64,000 nt of DNA from Rubrivivax sp. A210 (GTDB lineage Bacteria; Pseudomonadota; Gammaproteobacteria; Burkholderiales; Burkholderiaceae_C), in assembly GCF_904426505.1 (NCBI RefSeq), contig NZ_CAJGBN010000006.1, positions 54,229 to 118,228 on the forward strand. The letters run 5' to 3'. Below, in pieces: positions 46,131-55,347 of this stretch (the stretch's first letter is position 1; the number at the start of each line of letters is the position of its first letter). The notes below the pieces were generated by a model. That model saw nothing but the letters and a program-made list of their open reading frames with translations, made no database searches and was not told where the DNA came from. The position numbers and the translations under genes were made by a program.

Positions 46131-47204
46131 TCAGGTGCCGTGCAGGGCGCGGGCCGTCATGGTGATGAAGCTGGCCTGGTGCGCGGGGTCCAGCCAGCGG
46201 GTCACCACCACCGCATGCAGCTCGGGCTCCACCCAGACCATGTGGCCACCGGCACCCTGCATGAACATCGCGCCGGCCGATGCGCCCTCGAACAGCCGGC
46301 CCGCGGGGTTCAGCCACACCAGCCAGCCGTAGAACGGCGCGATCACGGTGGGCTGGCCCATGCGGCGCACCCAATCCGCGGGCAGCAGCGCCCGGCCCTG
46401 GTGCGTACCGCCATCCAGCAGCAGCTGGCCTAGCCGGGCCAGGTCGCGAGCGCTGACCGTCACGCCGCCGCCCCAGTGTGTGCCACCGGGAACCGAGGGA
46501 AGGCGCCGACCGTCCAGCATGATCCAGGCGTCGTCGTAGCCTTCCCAGCGGAAGGTGTCCCGCGCGCCCAGCGGTTGCAGCAGCGCGTCGTGCATGACCT
46601 GCTGCAGCGGTTCGCGGAACAGGTGCAGCAAGGCCAGCGAGAGCTGGTTGATGCGCACGTCGTTGTATTCCCAGTACATGCCCGGCGCCTGCAGAGGGCG
46701 GCTTCCACCCTTGGGGCCGCCAGCGGGGCGCGGGTCGTGTGCGACCTTCCGCCAGCGGTCCACCTGGTCTGGCAGGCCGAAGCAGCTGCCCTCCCACTCG
46801 CTGGTCTGCTCCAGCAGATGGCGCCAGGTGATGGGCGCGTTGTGCGACGTGTCGAAGCCGATGCCGGGCAGCTGTGCGGCCACCGGCCGGTCCACGTCGG
46901 GCAGGAGCCCGCGCGCCTGCGCTACGCCGGCCAGCAGGGCCAGGCAGGTCTTGGCCACGCTGAACGTCTGGTCTGAGCGGTCAGGCTGGCCCCAGCTGGC
47001 GATCTCGACGCCGTGCTGCCACACCACGCCGCTGCAGGGCCCGCGCTCCTGCACGGGGCCGCGCAGGCGGTTCCAGGGCGGAGGGTCGTCGTGATGGACG
47101 CCGAAACGCTGGGGCTCGCGCAGCGGATCGCGCGTCCAAGGCGTCTCGTGGGCTTCGGCGAAGGCGGTCGCCAATGCCAGGGGTTGCGAAGCAGGTGTGG
47201 GCAT
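46131..47204 (-). CDS. Beta-lactamase/PBP-like serine hydrolase
   Basis: 357 aa from ATG 47204; frame upstream of this lacks family text. The SxxK motif is FSVAKTCLAL, the second motif is YNDVR in WEYNDVRINQLS, and the third is HWGGG. PGMYWEYND and LLEQTSEWEG are typical of the class C/esterase type. No signal peptide is visible. The family includes esterases, D-aminopeptidases and carboxypeptidases; substrate cannot be assigned. Confidence 0.88.
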   Translation of the reverse strand: MPTPASQPLALATAFAEAHETPWTRDPLREPQRFGVHHDDPPPWNRLRGPVQERGPCSGVVWQHGVEIASWGQPDRSDQTFSVAKTCLALLAGVAQARGLLPDVDRPVAAQLPGIGFDTSHNAPITWRHLLEQTSEWEGSCFGLPDQVDRWRKVAHDPRPAGGPKGGSRPLQAPGMYWEYNDVRINQLSLALLHLFREPLQQVMHDALLQPLGARDTFRWEGYDDAWIMLDGRRLPSVPGGTHWGGGVTVSARDLARLGQLLLDGGTHQGRALLPADWVRRMGQPTVIAPFYGWLVWLNPAGRLFEGASAGAMFMQGAGGHMVWVEPELHAVVVTRWLDPAHQASFITMTARALHGT

Positions 47205-47454
47205 GGGCAGCAGTCTAGGGGCCACGACGCTGTGTGCCCGTCGAACGTCCGCGTTCCGGCTGCAATCGAGATGCTTGAATGCTCGCCAAGGCCCGGGTCG
47301 AGCCCGTCGTGCCGGCTGGTCCCGGTCGTTGACCACATGAGACAGCCCAACGGGTGCGCAGACGGCCGCTGATCTGCGTTTTGCTGCCACTCATGGTGGC
47401 ACCGACCGCCGTATCGAAGGTCGGCTTGGTGGCAATCGCCTTATGAGAACCAGT

Positions 47455-48581
47455 GCAGTGCGCCGCTCTGTTCTGTACTTATCACGCAGCTGCCACCAAG
47501 GCGGCCTTGGCGCGGGTCACCTTGGCCAGGATGTCCTTGGCGCTGGCGGTCCAGATGAACGGCTTGGGGTCGATGTTGTGATGGGCGACGTAGAGGTCGA
47601 TGGCCAATTCCAACTCCTGGACGCTGGTGAAGCTGTCGCGCCGGATGCGCTTGTCCGTGATGTCGCGGAAGCAGCGCTCGACCATGTCCAGCCACGACGC
47701 GCCGGTGGGCGTGAAGTACATGACGAAGCGCGGATTGCGGGCCAGCCACTTCTGCACCTCGGGGTGGCTGTGCGTGGCGTAGTTGTTCACGATCAGATGC
47801 AGGCTCAGGTGCTTGGGCGTGCTGCGCTTGATCAGCCGCAGGAACTTCAGCCACTCGCTGTGCCGGTGCCGGGGCTGGCACATCGAGATCACGCTGCCGT
47901 CCAGCGTGTTGAGCGCCGCAAACAACGTGGTCGTGCCGTGGCGCTTGTAGTCGTGCGTGACGGTACCGGCACGACCGCGCTTCATCGGCAGGCCCGGTTG
48001 CGTGCGGTTGAGCGCCTGGATCTGGCTCTGCTCGTCGCAGCTGAGCACCAGGGCGTGCTCGGGCGGGTTCATGTACAGGCCCACCACGTCCAGCAACTTG
48101 TCCTCGAAGCGCGGGTCGCGCGAGAGCTTGAAGGTTCGGCTCAGGTGCGGCTTCAGGCCGTTGCTTTGCCAGACGCGGCGGATGGTTGTCGCGCCAACGC
48201 CCAGGTACTCGGCCAGCGTGCGGGTGCTCCAGTGGGTGGCATTGATGGGTTTGTCATGCAGCGTGGCCTGCACGATGCGCGACTCGATCTCCGCCGTGAT
48301 CGTGGCCGGTCGGCCGCTGCGCGGGGCGTCTTTGCGCAGCGCCTCTATGCCGCCGGCCAGGAAGCGCTCACGCCACAGCGCCACCTGGCGCCGATCCAGG
48401 CCCGCCTCGACGGCGATGTCCTTGTTCTGCCGCCCTTGAGCCGCCAGCAACACGACCAGCGCGCGCTGCTGCAGCCGCGCCTCCACCGTGCGGCGCTTGG
48501 CAAGCACACGAAGCTCTCGCTCGGTGGGCTCATCCAGTTCAATCGTCTTGGTACTCGCACGCCAAGTCCGCAGTGCGCCGC
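47455..48581 (-). mobile_element. IS630-family element, approximate limits
   Basis: The transposase gene is bounded by a 12-bp direct repeat, GCAGTGCGCCGC, at 47455-47466 and 48570-48581. The spacing (about 1.1 kb) fits an IS630 element. Outer ends TGAGAACC (47444) and, reversed, TGAGCACC (about 48593) give 7/8 inverted identity. IS630 elements usually duplicate only TA, so the 12-bp repeat may be internal to the ends and not a target duplication. Confidence 0.45.
47482..48507 (-). CDS. IS630-family transposase with altered catalytic residue
   Basis: 341 aa from a GTG at 48507; the family-like frame continues upstream (IELDEPTERELRVL) without an ATG. The N-terminal HTH (QNKDIAVEAGLDRRQVALWR) and linker precede the DDE domain. 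The first Asp is in LSCDEQSQ and Glu in SWLDMVERCFRDIT, but the second Asp, normally in LIVDNYATH, is Asn: HLIVNNYATH (AAC AAC). This would remove a metal ligand and probably inactivates transposition. Encoded within the IS1182-bounded region. Confidence 0.9.
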   Translation of the reverse strand: MLAKRRTVEARLQQRALVVLLAAQGRQNKDIAVEAGLDRRQVALWRERFLAGGIEALRKDAPRSGRPATITAEIESRIVQATLHDKPINATHWSTRTLAEYLGVGATTIRRVWQSNGLKPHLSRTFKLSRDPRFEDKLLDVVGLYMNPPEHALVLSCDEQSQIQALNRTQPGLPMKRGRAGTVTHDYKRHGTTTLFAALNTLDGSVISMCQPRHRHSEWLKFLRLIKRSTPKHLSLHLIVNNYATHSHPEVQKWLARNPRFVMYFTPTGASWLDMVERCFRDITDKRIRRDSFTSVQELELAIDLYVAHHNIDPKPFIWTASAKDILAKVTRAKAALVAAA

Positions 48582-48689
48582 GGTGCTCAGACGCCGGGTC
48601 GACTCACCTGCCTTCGAATTGACCCGAATCAAGCCGCAGCCCTAGCATGGCGTCGACGCGCTCTGGTGCCGAACTGGAGGATACGCAGT

Positions 48690-51521
48690 ATGGTCGCCGA
48701 CAAGCCGCACGGCGCGAAGCGCAGCCTGGCCTCGCGCCTGTTCGGGTACGACGTCTTCGTCTCATTTGCGCTCGGCCCGCCGCCGCGGGGCAGCCGAGCC
48801 TATGCCGCCGACCTCGCGCGGCGCCTGCGCGAGCTGGACCTGGCGGTCTTCTTCAGCGAAGAGGAGGCCCCCGCCGGCGGCCAGCTTGATGCCACTCTGA
48901 AGGGGGCCTTGCGGCGCTCGCGCACGCTGGTCGTAGTGCTCAACCCCGCCACAGTGAGCGAGCCGCGCTGGGTGCGAGCGGAGGTTGAGGAGTTCAGACG
49001 CGCCAGGACGGGCGGGCTGGTGGTCCCGATCAGCATCGGCGGAGCGCTGACCGACCCGGCGCTGGCCGCCGAGGCCGAATCCTGGCTGGCGCACCGCCAC
49101 ATCATCTGGATCGACGAGACGGAGGCCGCCTGGCAGGAGGGCGTGGTCGGCGAGGACGTTCTCCGCCGGCTAGTGACGGCGCCGCACAGCGTGCGCAGCG
49201 CGACACGCTGGCGTGCGCTGGTCTCGGTGGCGATGGCCACCTTCGCCACGCTGGCGCTGGTCGCCTGGCTGCAGCGCCAGGCCGCTGTTGTCAGCGAAGC
49301 GAATGCGGTGCGCAACGCCCGCGCCGCCGAGGACTCGGCGAGCGCGGCACGGGTCGCCGAGGCACAGGCCAGCCAAGCGGCGCGCGACGAGGCCGCGGCG
49401 GCGGCGCGGGCCGAGAGCGCCGCCTCGGCAGCCCGCACCGCGGAGGCGCTGGCCACGCGCGAGGCCGAAGCTGCGCGCAAGGCCGAGGCCCGGGCTCGCG
49501 AGGAACTGGTACGGGCCACCGCGCTGCGCCTTGCTGCCGAGTCTGACGCGATGCTGGCGGGGCTGCGCGCCGGCGGCGACCGGCGGGCCCTGCTGCAGTT
49601 GGTGGCCGCCGCCCGGCTCGCGCCCGAGCCCGAGGTGCTGGGCGTGCTGCACGGTGCATTGCAACGGCATAGCGATCTGGTGCGCCTGATCGAGCTGCCC
49701 ACGGCCGGCACCCAGGTCGCGCTGGACGAGGCCGGCGGGAGGCTCTTTGTTGCGGTGCCCAGTCATGGCGTGCAGGTCTTCACCTGGCCCGGCGGCCGGC
49801 CGCTTCCGGGTCTTTCGCTGGCGCGGGGCACACTGGTGCGGGCCTTGGCGCTGAGCGACGATGGCAGCCGGCTGGCCCTGGTCATTAAGGACGGCATCGC
49901 GCGCGAGCGGCCAGCGCAGGCGCGCGTGTGGGACACCGGCAGCTGGCAGGCTATCGGCCCCGTGCTGGACGCCGGCCGGGACGGAACCGCGGCCGCCGCC
50001 TTCGGTACCGACGGGACGACACTGTGGCTCGCGGTCGACGAACTGCTGCTGCACCATGAGCTAACCGAGGGCCAGCTTCTGTCGCGGCATGTGCTGGACA
50101 TCCGCACGCCCTACCCCGAGGGCAAGATGACGCTGTCGTCGCTCCATATCTCGGTCGCGCAGGGACGGGTGGTCGGAGGCGGCTTCTACGGGCCCTCGCG
50201 CCGCGCGCTGGTTCTGTGGCGGCTGCCCGACGCAGAGCTCGTCGCATCTACCCTGCTCGAAGAGCGTTGCGACACCCAGGTCGTCGGCCTGGCCCCCGAC
50301 GGCCGCCGTGTGCTGACCGCGGGCGGGTATGTGGATTTCGATAACTCAATGTGCAGCTTCGACTCGGCCGGCCTGCGGCGGCTGTCGGGACCGGCCAAGC
50401 CGATGCGGCACCCGGTCAGCGCGCTGGCCGGAACTGCCGACGGCCGCTTTTACGCCATCGGCACCGAGGGCGGCGACATCGCCAGCTTCAACGTCGCGCT
50501 CGACCCGGCGATGCCGCAGGTGCTGGCGCGCGAGCCGCACCGGGGCGGGGTGCGCGCGATCGTCGCGGCGCGTGGGTCGGACCTGATCGCAAGCGTCGCC
50601 GAAGATGCGACTGTGCGCCTGCAGCGCTGGCTGAAACTGGGCGAGGGCTTGGCGACTTCGCCCGAGCGCACGACCGACGTCGTGGGCCAGATTCGCTTCG
50701 ACTGGGGCGGCACGCTGCACCTGGGCGATGCCGGCGGCGGGCAGAGCGTCGACTACTTGCTGGACCCGCGCAACGGCCTACCGGGTGGCCTCAAGGCACG
50801 GGGCGACGCAGGCTTCGCGGCTTGCGTCGCTTTTCTGCCCGGCGGGCAGCGCCTGTTTGCGCTGCGGCGCGGCCGGGTCGTGCAGTGGGATCGGGCCACC
50901 GGACGTGAGGCCGGTGCCCCGCTGGCCGAGGCCCCCCAGAACCTGAGCTGTCTGACACTGGACCCCGAGGGCCGCCGGCTGGCCGCGGGGACGCAGGACG
51001 GCAAGCTGATGCTTTGGGACGTAGCCAGCGGCCGCCGCATTTGGACCAGTGCCGACCGGCACCAGAAGGCGGTCGGCGTGCTGCGCTTCAGCGCCGACGG
51101 GCGCCAGCTCTATTCCGGCGGTGCCGACGGCCTGATCGCTGTCACCGACACCGGCAGCGGCCGCGAGGCCCGCCCGCCGCTGCGGGCCGGGGCGGGCGTG
51201 GTAGGGCTGGACGTGGACCCCGTCGGGGACTTCCTGGCTTCAAGCCACGGCACTACGGTCCGTTGGTGGCACCTGCCCAGTGGGCGCCCGGTCGGAGCCC
51301 CGTTCGCGGACCCGATGTCTGAGGGCTTGGGTCCGCTTGTATTCAGCGCCGACGGACGCCGGGTGCAGATCTATGCGCGGGGCCGCTACGGAGTACGCAT
51401 CTGGCCGGCGCCAGGCCAGTGGGCGGCCGAGCTCTGCGCCCGGCTGACGCAGGACATCACGCCGGCCGAGTGGCGCGACTGGATCGCGGCCGAGTTGCCC
51501 TACCGGGCACTATGCCCCTGA
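48690..51521 (+). CDS. TIR - transmembrane - coiled-coil - WD40 protein (candidate defence effector)
   Basis: 943 aa from ATG 48690, with GGAGG upstream. Residues 18-160 are a TIR domain (YDVFVSFALGP, LRELDLAVFFSEEEAP, RTLVVVLNPATVSEPRWVRA); the W-x3-E motif WVRAE (Trp94, Glu98) matches the catalytic Glu of NAD-cleaving TIRs such as SARM1. A single membrane helix (about 176-194) is followed by an Ala/Arg/Glu-rich coiled coil (197-275) and a spacer (LLQLVAAARLAPEPEVL). From about 310 to 930 there are WD40-type blades (LMLWDVASGRRIW, LAAGTQDGK, VRWWHLPSGRPVG). No STAND-type ATPase is present, unlike most TIR-WD40 proteins. A defence or signalling NADase is inferred. Confidence 0.85.
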   Translation: MVADKPHGAKRSLASRLFGYDVFVSFALGPPPRGSRAYAADLARRLRELDLAVFFSEEEAPAGGQLDATLKGALRRSRTLVVVLNPATVSEPRWVRAEVEEFRRARTGGLVVPISIGGALTDPALAAEAESWLAHRHIIWIDETEAAWQEGVVGEDVLRRLVTAPHSVRSATRWRALVSVAMATFATLALVAWLQRQAAVVSEANAVRNARAAEDSASAARVAEAQASQAARDEAAAAARAESAASAARTAEALATREAEAARKAEARAREELVRATALRLAAESDAMLAGLRAGGDRRALLQLVAAARLAPEPEVLGVLHGALQRHSDLVRLIELPTAGTQVALDEAGGRLFVAVPSHGVQVFTWPGGRPLPGLSLARGTLVRALALSDDGSRLALVIKDGIARERPAQARVWDTGSWQAIGPVLDAGRDGTAAAAFGTDGTTLWLAVDELLLHHELTEGQLLSRHVLDIRTPYPEGKMTLSSLHISVAQGRVVGGGFYGPSRRALVLWRLPDAELVASTLLEERCDTQVVGLAPDGRRVLTAGGYVDFDNSMCSFDSAGLRRLSGPAKPMRHPVSALAGTADGRFYAIGTEGGDIASFNVALDPAMPQVLAREPHRGGVRAIVAARGSDLIASVAEDATVRLQRWLKLGEGLATSPERTTDVVGQIRFDWGGTLHLGDAGGGQSVDYLLDPRNGLPGGLKARGDAGFAACVAFLPGGQRLFALRRGRVVQWDRATGREAGAPLAEAPQNLSCLTLDPEGRRLAAGTQDGKLMLWDVASGRRIWTSADRHQKAVGVLRFSADGRQLYSGGADGLIAVTDTGSGREARPPLRAGAGVVGLDVDPVGDFLASSHGTTVRWWHLPSGRPVGAPFADPMSEGLGPLVFSADGRRVQIYARGRYGVRIWPAPGQWAAELCARLTQDITPAEWRDWIAAELPYRALCP

Positions 51522-51806
51522 CCCTCAGTCGCAGAACAGCCCCCCGGTGCCCGCTGGCAGGCTGAGATAGCCAGCCGCGGATATTCATCCGCTCCAACCG
51601 AACGTCAGCAGCCGCAAGCGTGGCCCGAAGACCCTCTTGGCGGAACGCTGGCAGGTCGGATGTCGACCATGTGCCGCAGCAACGAGAAGCCCAAAGGCGG
51701 CTTGGAGGGAGTGCTTCGCAGCGGGTCTGTCGCGCCCAACCACGCCCATCAAGCTGGTGATGCATTCCGCGCCGGCCAAGAACTAGCATGAGCCAGGAGG
51801 TAGACC
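51522..51806. other. Intergenic region before the DUF6236 gene
   Basis: 285 bp with no recognised gene. It holds the promoter or leader of the DUF6236 gene; AGCCAGGAGG lies 9 nt before its ATG. Confidence 0.4.
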
Positions 51807-52982
51807 ATGCAAAGCTACCAGGCCCTCTACTACCCCTTCATCCACTTCAAGGACGACAACTGGCTGAAGCTCGCTGCGTTGTACTGGGACAAAGTGGCGC
51901 GCATCGTTCCCGAGGACTACACGACGGAAGACAGTGCCACGGTCAAAGCACTGGCACCCTGCATCGAGGCAGTACGACCCCACTGGGCCCCAGCCGACTT
52001 CGCAACAACCTTCGTCGATTTCATCGACCAATATGGTGCGAAGCTGCTTCAGTTGTACGGGCTACACCTGCGCGAGCAGTGGCCGCAACTGCCGGCGAAG
52101 GAGCGGCCGCCGCGCCCCGGCGGGCCGTCCGGTAACGACGCCCGGCTGGGCTACATCTATTACGAGAAGATCAACGACAACGTCTACCGCGTCCTGAAGG
52201 ATTCGGGCCTGGCCTCGACTGATGACCGCGGCGAACGTTGGATCGGGATGCATCCGCGCCTGGCCTGGGTCTACATGACGGCGTTGGCTGAGCAGATCTC
52301 GGCCCACCGCGGGCTGCGCCCACTGACCGACGAGACGCGTGATCATCTCGCGCTGTCCAGCTTCACGCCCGAGCGGTTGGCCCAAGCGCTGCTCGGCGAT
52401 GTCGATCTCGTCGACGTGGGGCCGACGCCAATGGAAGTCGAGAGCCTGATGGTCTCGGTGGCTTTCAAGGCGGTGGTTCCGAGCAACTTGGCGGCGCTCG
52501 AGCCGGACAAGATTCTCGAGTTTCGGCAGAAATACTTGCCGGAGCGCACCGCGTTCCAGCAGGCGACGGCCGATCTGCTCAAGGGCGGCGACTGGCTGAA
52601 GTCCATTGACGAGCCCGCCGTGCTGGAACAGCGCCTGCGCGATGAATACGACAAGCTCTGGAGCATCCGCCTGAAAGACCTGCACGAGAAGATGCGCGAT
52701 TGCGGTGTCGACGCCGTGCTGGGCTGCTTCAACGTGAAGTCCGTGCTGCCTGCGGGCATTGCAACTGCGATGGCGGGGCTTGCGCTGAATCCGGTGGCCG
52801 CCGGAGCCGCCGGACTTGCGGTGGGCGTGATGTCGACACTGCGCGACAAGCGCAAGGAGGCACTCGGTGCGCTGCGGGGGTCTCCGGTCTCGTACCTTTA
52901 CCGCATGGAGCAGGACCTGGCGCCGAAGGACGTGTGGGGCTGGGTGCGGCATGGCGCACACAGATTCGCTCTGGGCGTGTGA
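51807..52982 (+). CDS. DUF6236 family protein, unknown function
   Basis: 391 aa. The N-terminus YQALYYPFIHFKDDNWLKLA with ALYWDKVARIVPEDY is the signature of DUF6236 proteins; no catalytic motif is recognisable. The middle contains LGYIYYEKINDNVYRVLKDS. A hydrophobic Ala/Gly stretch near the C-terminus (about 315-340, LPAGIATAMAGLALNPVAAG) may be one or two membrane helices. A good GGAGG precedes the ATG. The gene is 285 bp downstream of the TIR-WD40 gene on the same strand and inside the IS-bounded region, so a functional link is possible but unproven. Confidence 0.8.
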   Translation: MQSYQALYYPFIHFKDDNWLKLAALYWDKVARIVPEDYTTEDSATVKALAPCIEAVRPHWAPADFATTFVDFIDQYGAKLLQLYGLHLREQWPQLPAKERPPRPGGPSGNDARLGYIYYEKINDNVYRVLKDSGLASTDDRGERWIGMHPRLAWVYMTALAEQISAHRGLRPLTDETRDHLALSSFTPERLAQALLGDVDLVDVGPTPMEVESLMVSVAFKAVVPSNLAALEPDKILEFRQKYLPERTAFQQATADLLKGGDWLKSIDEPAVLEQRLRDEYDKLWSIRLKDLHEKMRDCGVDAVLGCFNVKSVLPAGIATAMAGLALNPVAAGAAGLAVGVMSTLRDKRKEALGALRGSPVSYLYRMEQDLAPKDVWGWVRHGAHRFALGV

Positions 52983-53045
52983 CGCGCATTGTCGGGGTGA
53001 ACAAGCGGTCGCTTCCGTACACGCAAGTGGGCGTTCAGGTTCCGG

Positions 53046-53937
53046 CCGAGGCCGTGTGGAAACGCGCGCACTTGAAGCTACGGCGGACATCCCTGACGTG
53101 ACTGACGCGGGCGTCGCCAAAGGCTGACGATGCACCGCGAGTGCCCGAAGCAAAAAGGGCTCTCGCCCTACGCCCTCATCGCCTCGATCAGCGTTCCAGT
53201 TCCGAGGATCTTGATCACCCGCTTCAGGTTGTACGCCAGGACCTGCAAGCTCATCTCGGTTGCCACCCGAGGAAGCGTCTTGGTCAGGAAATGATTCGAT
53301 CCCATCCAGCCCTTGAGCGTGCCGAAGACGTGCTCGACGGTCTGACGGCGCAGCCTCATGGCTTCAGGTGCATCTTCGAGCCGTTCTTGAACGACATCCA
53401 GTACGTCCTCGTGTTCCCACCGCGAGATGCGCCGTTCCTTGCCCGTAGTTCATCGCGGCTTCATGGGACATCGAGGGCAGTCTGACGACCAGTACTTGTG
53501 CCGGATCTTGCCGGCCTCTTCAGAAGTCATGCGGTAGATGGCAATGCTGCCGGCCGGGCCCCGGTACTGGTCCGCCTTGTCGTCGTAGACGAAGTCGCGC
53601 TTGTCGAACAAGCCGACTGCTGCCTTGTTCAATGTCATCGGCTTGGGCACCACCGCGGCAACACCCGCACGTTCGCACTCCAGGATTTCGTAGCCTTCGT
53701 AGTAGCCGCGATCCGCCAACGCGATGAGCTCGTCTTCCGCGGTAGCTGCCTTGGCAAGCTTGGCCATGTGCGCCAATTGATGGCGGTCATGGCCGACATT
53801 GGTGACCTCATGGGCCACCATCAAGTGGTGCTTGGCATCGACCACGGTCTGCACGTTGTAGCCGACGATGATCGCTCCCGCCGCAAGTGCTGGAACTACG
53901 ACTCTGTCGGCGCGAAAGAGTTTCCACACGGCCTCGG
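53046..53937 (-). mobile_element. Internally deleted IS1182-family element with intact 18-bp terminal repeats
   Basis: The perfect inverted repeats GTTTCCACACGGCCTCGG (53920-53937) and its complement (53046-53063) bound an 892-bp element. The right repeat lies exactly 105 bp beyond the transposase stop, as in the copy at 45155, which shows it is the element's true end. The left repeat is followed within ~40 bp by the middle of the transposase gene, so the N-terminal half is deleted. A GGGC-GAGA-GCCC hairpin followed by five Ts comes right after the stop (about 53155-53168), a terminator-like element. Confidence 0.78.
53168..53880 (-). pseudogene. IS1182-family transposase, truncated and with internal stop
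   Basis: The frame begins IIVGYNVQTVVDAKHHLMVA, passes LIALADRGYYEGYEI and ends MRLRRQTVEHVFGTLKGWMG ... LIEAMRA. One in-frame TGA at 53450-53452 replaces the Cys of CPMKPRC, which is intact in the other copy. The N-terminal half is missing. The two stretches on either side of the TGA are in the same frame, so this is a nonsense change, not a frameshift. Confidence 0.85.
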
Positions 53938-54068
53938 TCGCCAAGAGAAATTCAAGGCAGCGAGTGGCCTGCCCGAAAGCTGCCCACCGCGCCACCCTCC
54001 CAGCGAGGCCCCAGGAAAGCGGGGCGCCCGACTCGCGTCAAGCGCCCCGCAAATCCTGGCCTGGCCCT

Positions 54069-55286
54069 TCATCCCTTCACGCACACCACCTGCTTGAGCG
54101 TGTGCACCACGTCCACCAGGTCGGTCTGCGCCGCCATCACGGCTTCGATGTCCTTGTAGGCCGCGGGCGTCTCGTCGATGACGTTCTTGTCCTTGCGGCA
54201 CTCCACGCCTTCGGTGGCCGCGCGGTGGTCGGCCAGCGTGAAGCGGCGTTTGGCTTCGCCGCGGCTCATCACCCGGCCGGCGCCGTGGCTGCAGCTCTCG
54301 AACGAATCGGGGTTGCCCTTGCCGCGCACGATGTAGCTGCGCGCGCCCATGCTGCCGGGGATGATGCCCAGCTGCCCGGCCCTGGCGCTGACCGCGCCCT
54401 TTCGCGTGACGTAGACGTCTTCGCCGAAGTGGTGCTCGCGGCTGACGTAGTTGTGGTGGCAGTTCACGGCCTCGACGTGGCTCTGGAAGTTCTTGTGGAT
54501 CACGGCCTTGGCGGCCTCGATTACGCGCTTCATCATCAGCTCGCGGTTGATGGCCGCAAACCGCTGCGCCCAGCCCACGGCGCGCACGTAGTCGCCGAAG
54601 TAGCGGCTGCCTTCCTCGAAATAGGCCAGGTCGACGTCGGGCAGATTGACCTGGTGGCGCATCGCGTCCTGCTTGGCCAGCTCGATGAACATCGTGCCGA
54701 TGGCATTGCCCACGCCGCGCGAGCCCGAGTGCAGCATGAACCACACGAAGCCGGCCTCGTCCAGGCAGACTTCGATGAAGTGGTTGCCCGTGCCCAGCGT
54801 GCCCAGGTGCTGGATGTGGTTGGTCTTGGCCAGCTTGGGGTAGTCGCGGCACAGTTCGGTGAATTCGGGCTCCAGCCCGGCCCAGGCCGTGGTCACCGCG
54901 CCCGGGGCCTTGCTCCAGGCGCCGGGGTCGCGTGAGCCCGGCTGGCGGCCATGCGGCACGGCGCGTTCGATGGCGGCACGCAGCGGCGCCAGGTTGTCCG
55001 GCAGGTCTTCGGCCGTCAGCGTGGTCTTGCAGGCCATCATGCCGCAGCCGATGTCCACGCCCACCGCGGCCGGGATGATGGCGCGCAGCGTGGGGATCAC
55101 CGAGCCCACGGTGGCGCCGATGCCGAAGTGCACATCGGGCATGGCCGCGATGTGGTGGTGCACGACGGGCAGGCGCGCGGCGTTGGTCAACTGGCGCCTG
55201 GCCTGATCTTCCACGGGCAGGCCGCGGGTCCACATCTTCAGCGGCACACCGCCGGGGACGTCTTCGTGGATGAAGTTGGTTTCCAT
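54069..55286 (-). CDS. rtcB: RNA ligase RtcB (2',3'-cyclic phosphate/3'-phosphate to 5'-OH)
   Basis: 405 aa from ATG 55286, with GGAGA upstream; size and sequence follow E. coli RtcB closely. Active-site residues are visible: Asp/Cys in GVDIGCGM (Cys81), the GTLGTGNHFIE His, NCHHNYVSREHHFGE and the guanylylated His in SCSHGAGRVMSR (about His333). It joins RNA 3'-phosphate or cyclic phosphate ends to 5'-OH with GTP and Mn2+, in tRNA splicing or repair. It ends a minus-strand unit of tRNA array, SEC-C, HNH and rtcB. No RtcA, Rsr or RtcR gene is nearby. A decayed IS1182 element lies 130 bp beyond its end. Confidence 0.96.
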   Translation of the reverse strand: METNFIHEDVPGGVPLKMWTRGLPVEDQARRQLTNAARLPVVHHHIAAMPDVHFGIGATVGSVIPTLRAIIPAAVGVDIGCGMMACKTTLTAEDLPDNLAPLRAAIERAVPHGRQPGSRDPGAWSKAPGAVTTAWAGLEPEFTELCRDYPKLAKTNHIQHLGTLGTGNHFIEVCLDEAGFVWFMLHSGSRGVGNAIGTMFIELAKQDAMRHQVNLPDVDLAYFEEGSRYFGDYVRAVGWAQRFAAINRELMMKRVIEAAKAVIHKNFQSHVEAVNCHHNYVSREHHFGEDVYVTRKGAVSARAGQLGIIPGSMGARSYIVRGKGNPDSFESCSHGAGRVMSRGEAKRRFTLADHRAATEGVECRKDKNVIDETPAAYKDIEAVMAAQTDLVDVVHTLKQVVCVKG

Positions 55287-55347
55287 GATGAATCTCCATT
55301 GTGAGTGCCCCGGCGGTACCGACGGCACCATCGGGGCCGGCGCTCAA

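Noticed and set aside
48690..51521. Interpreting the TIR-WD40 gene as a STAND NTPase
   Set aside because: No Walker A or nSTAND motif is present between the membrane helix and the propeller.
52062..53153. Minus-strand frame opposite DUF6236
   Set aside because: No motif; ends inside the IS1182 terminal repeat region.
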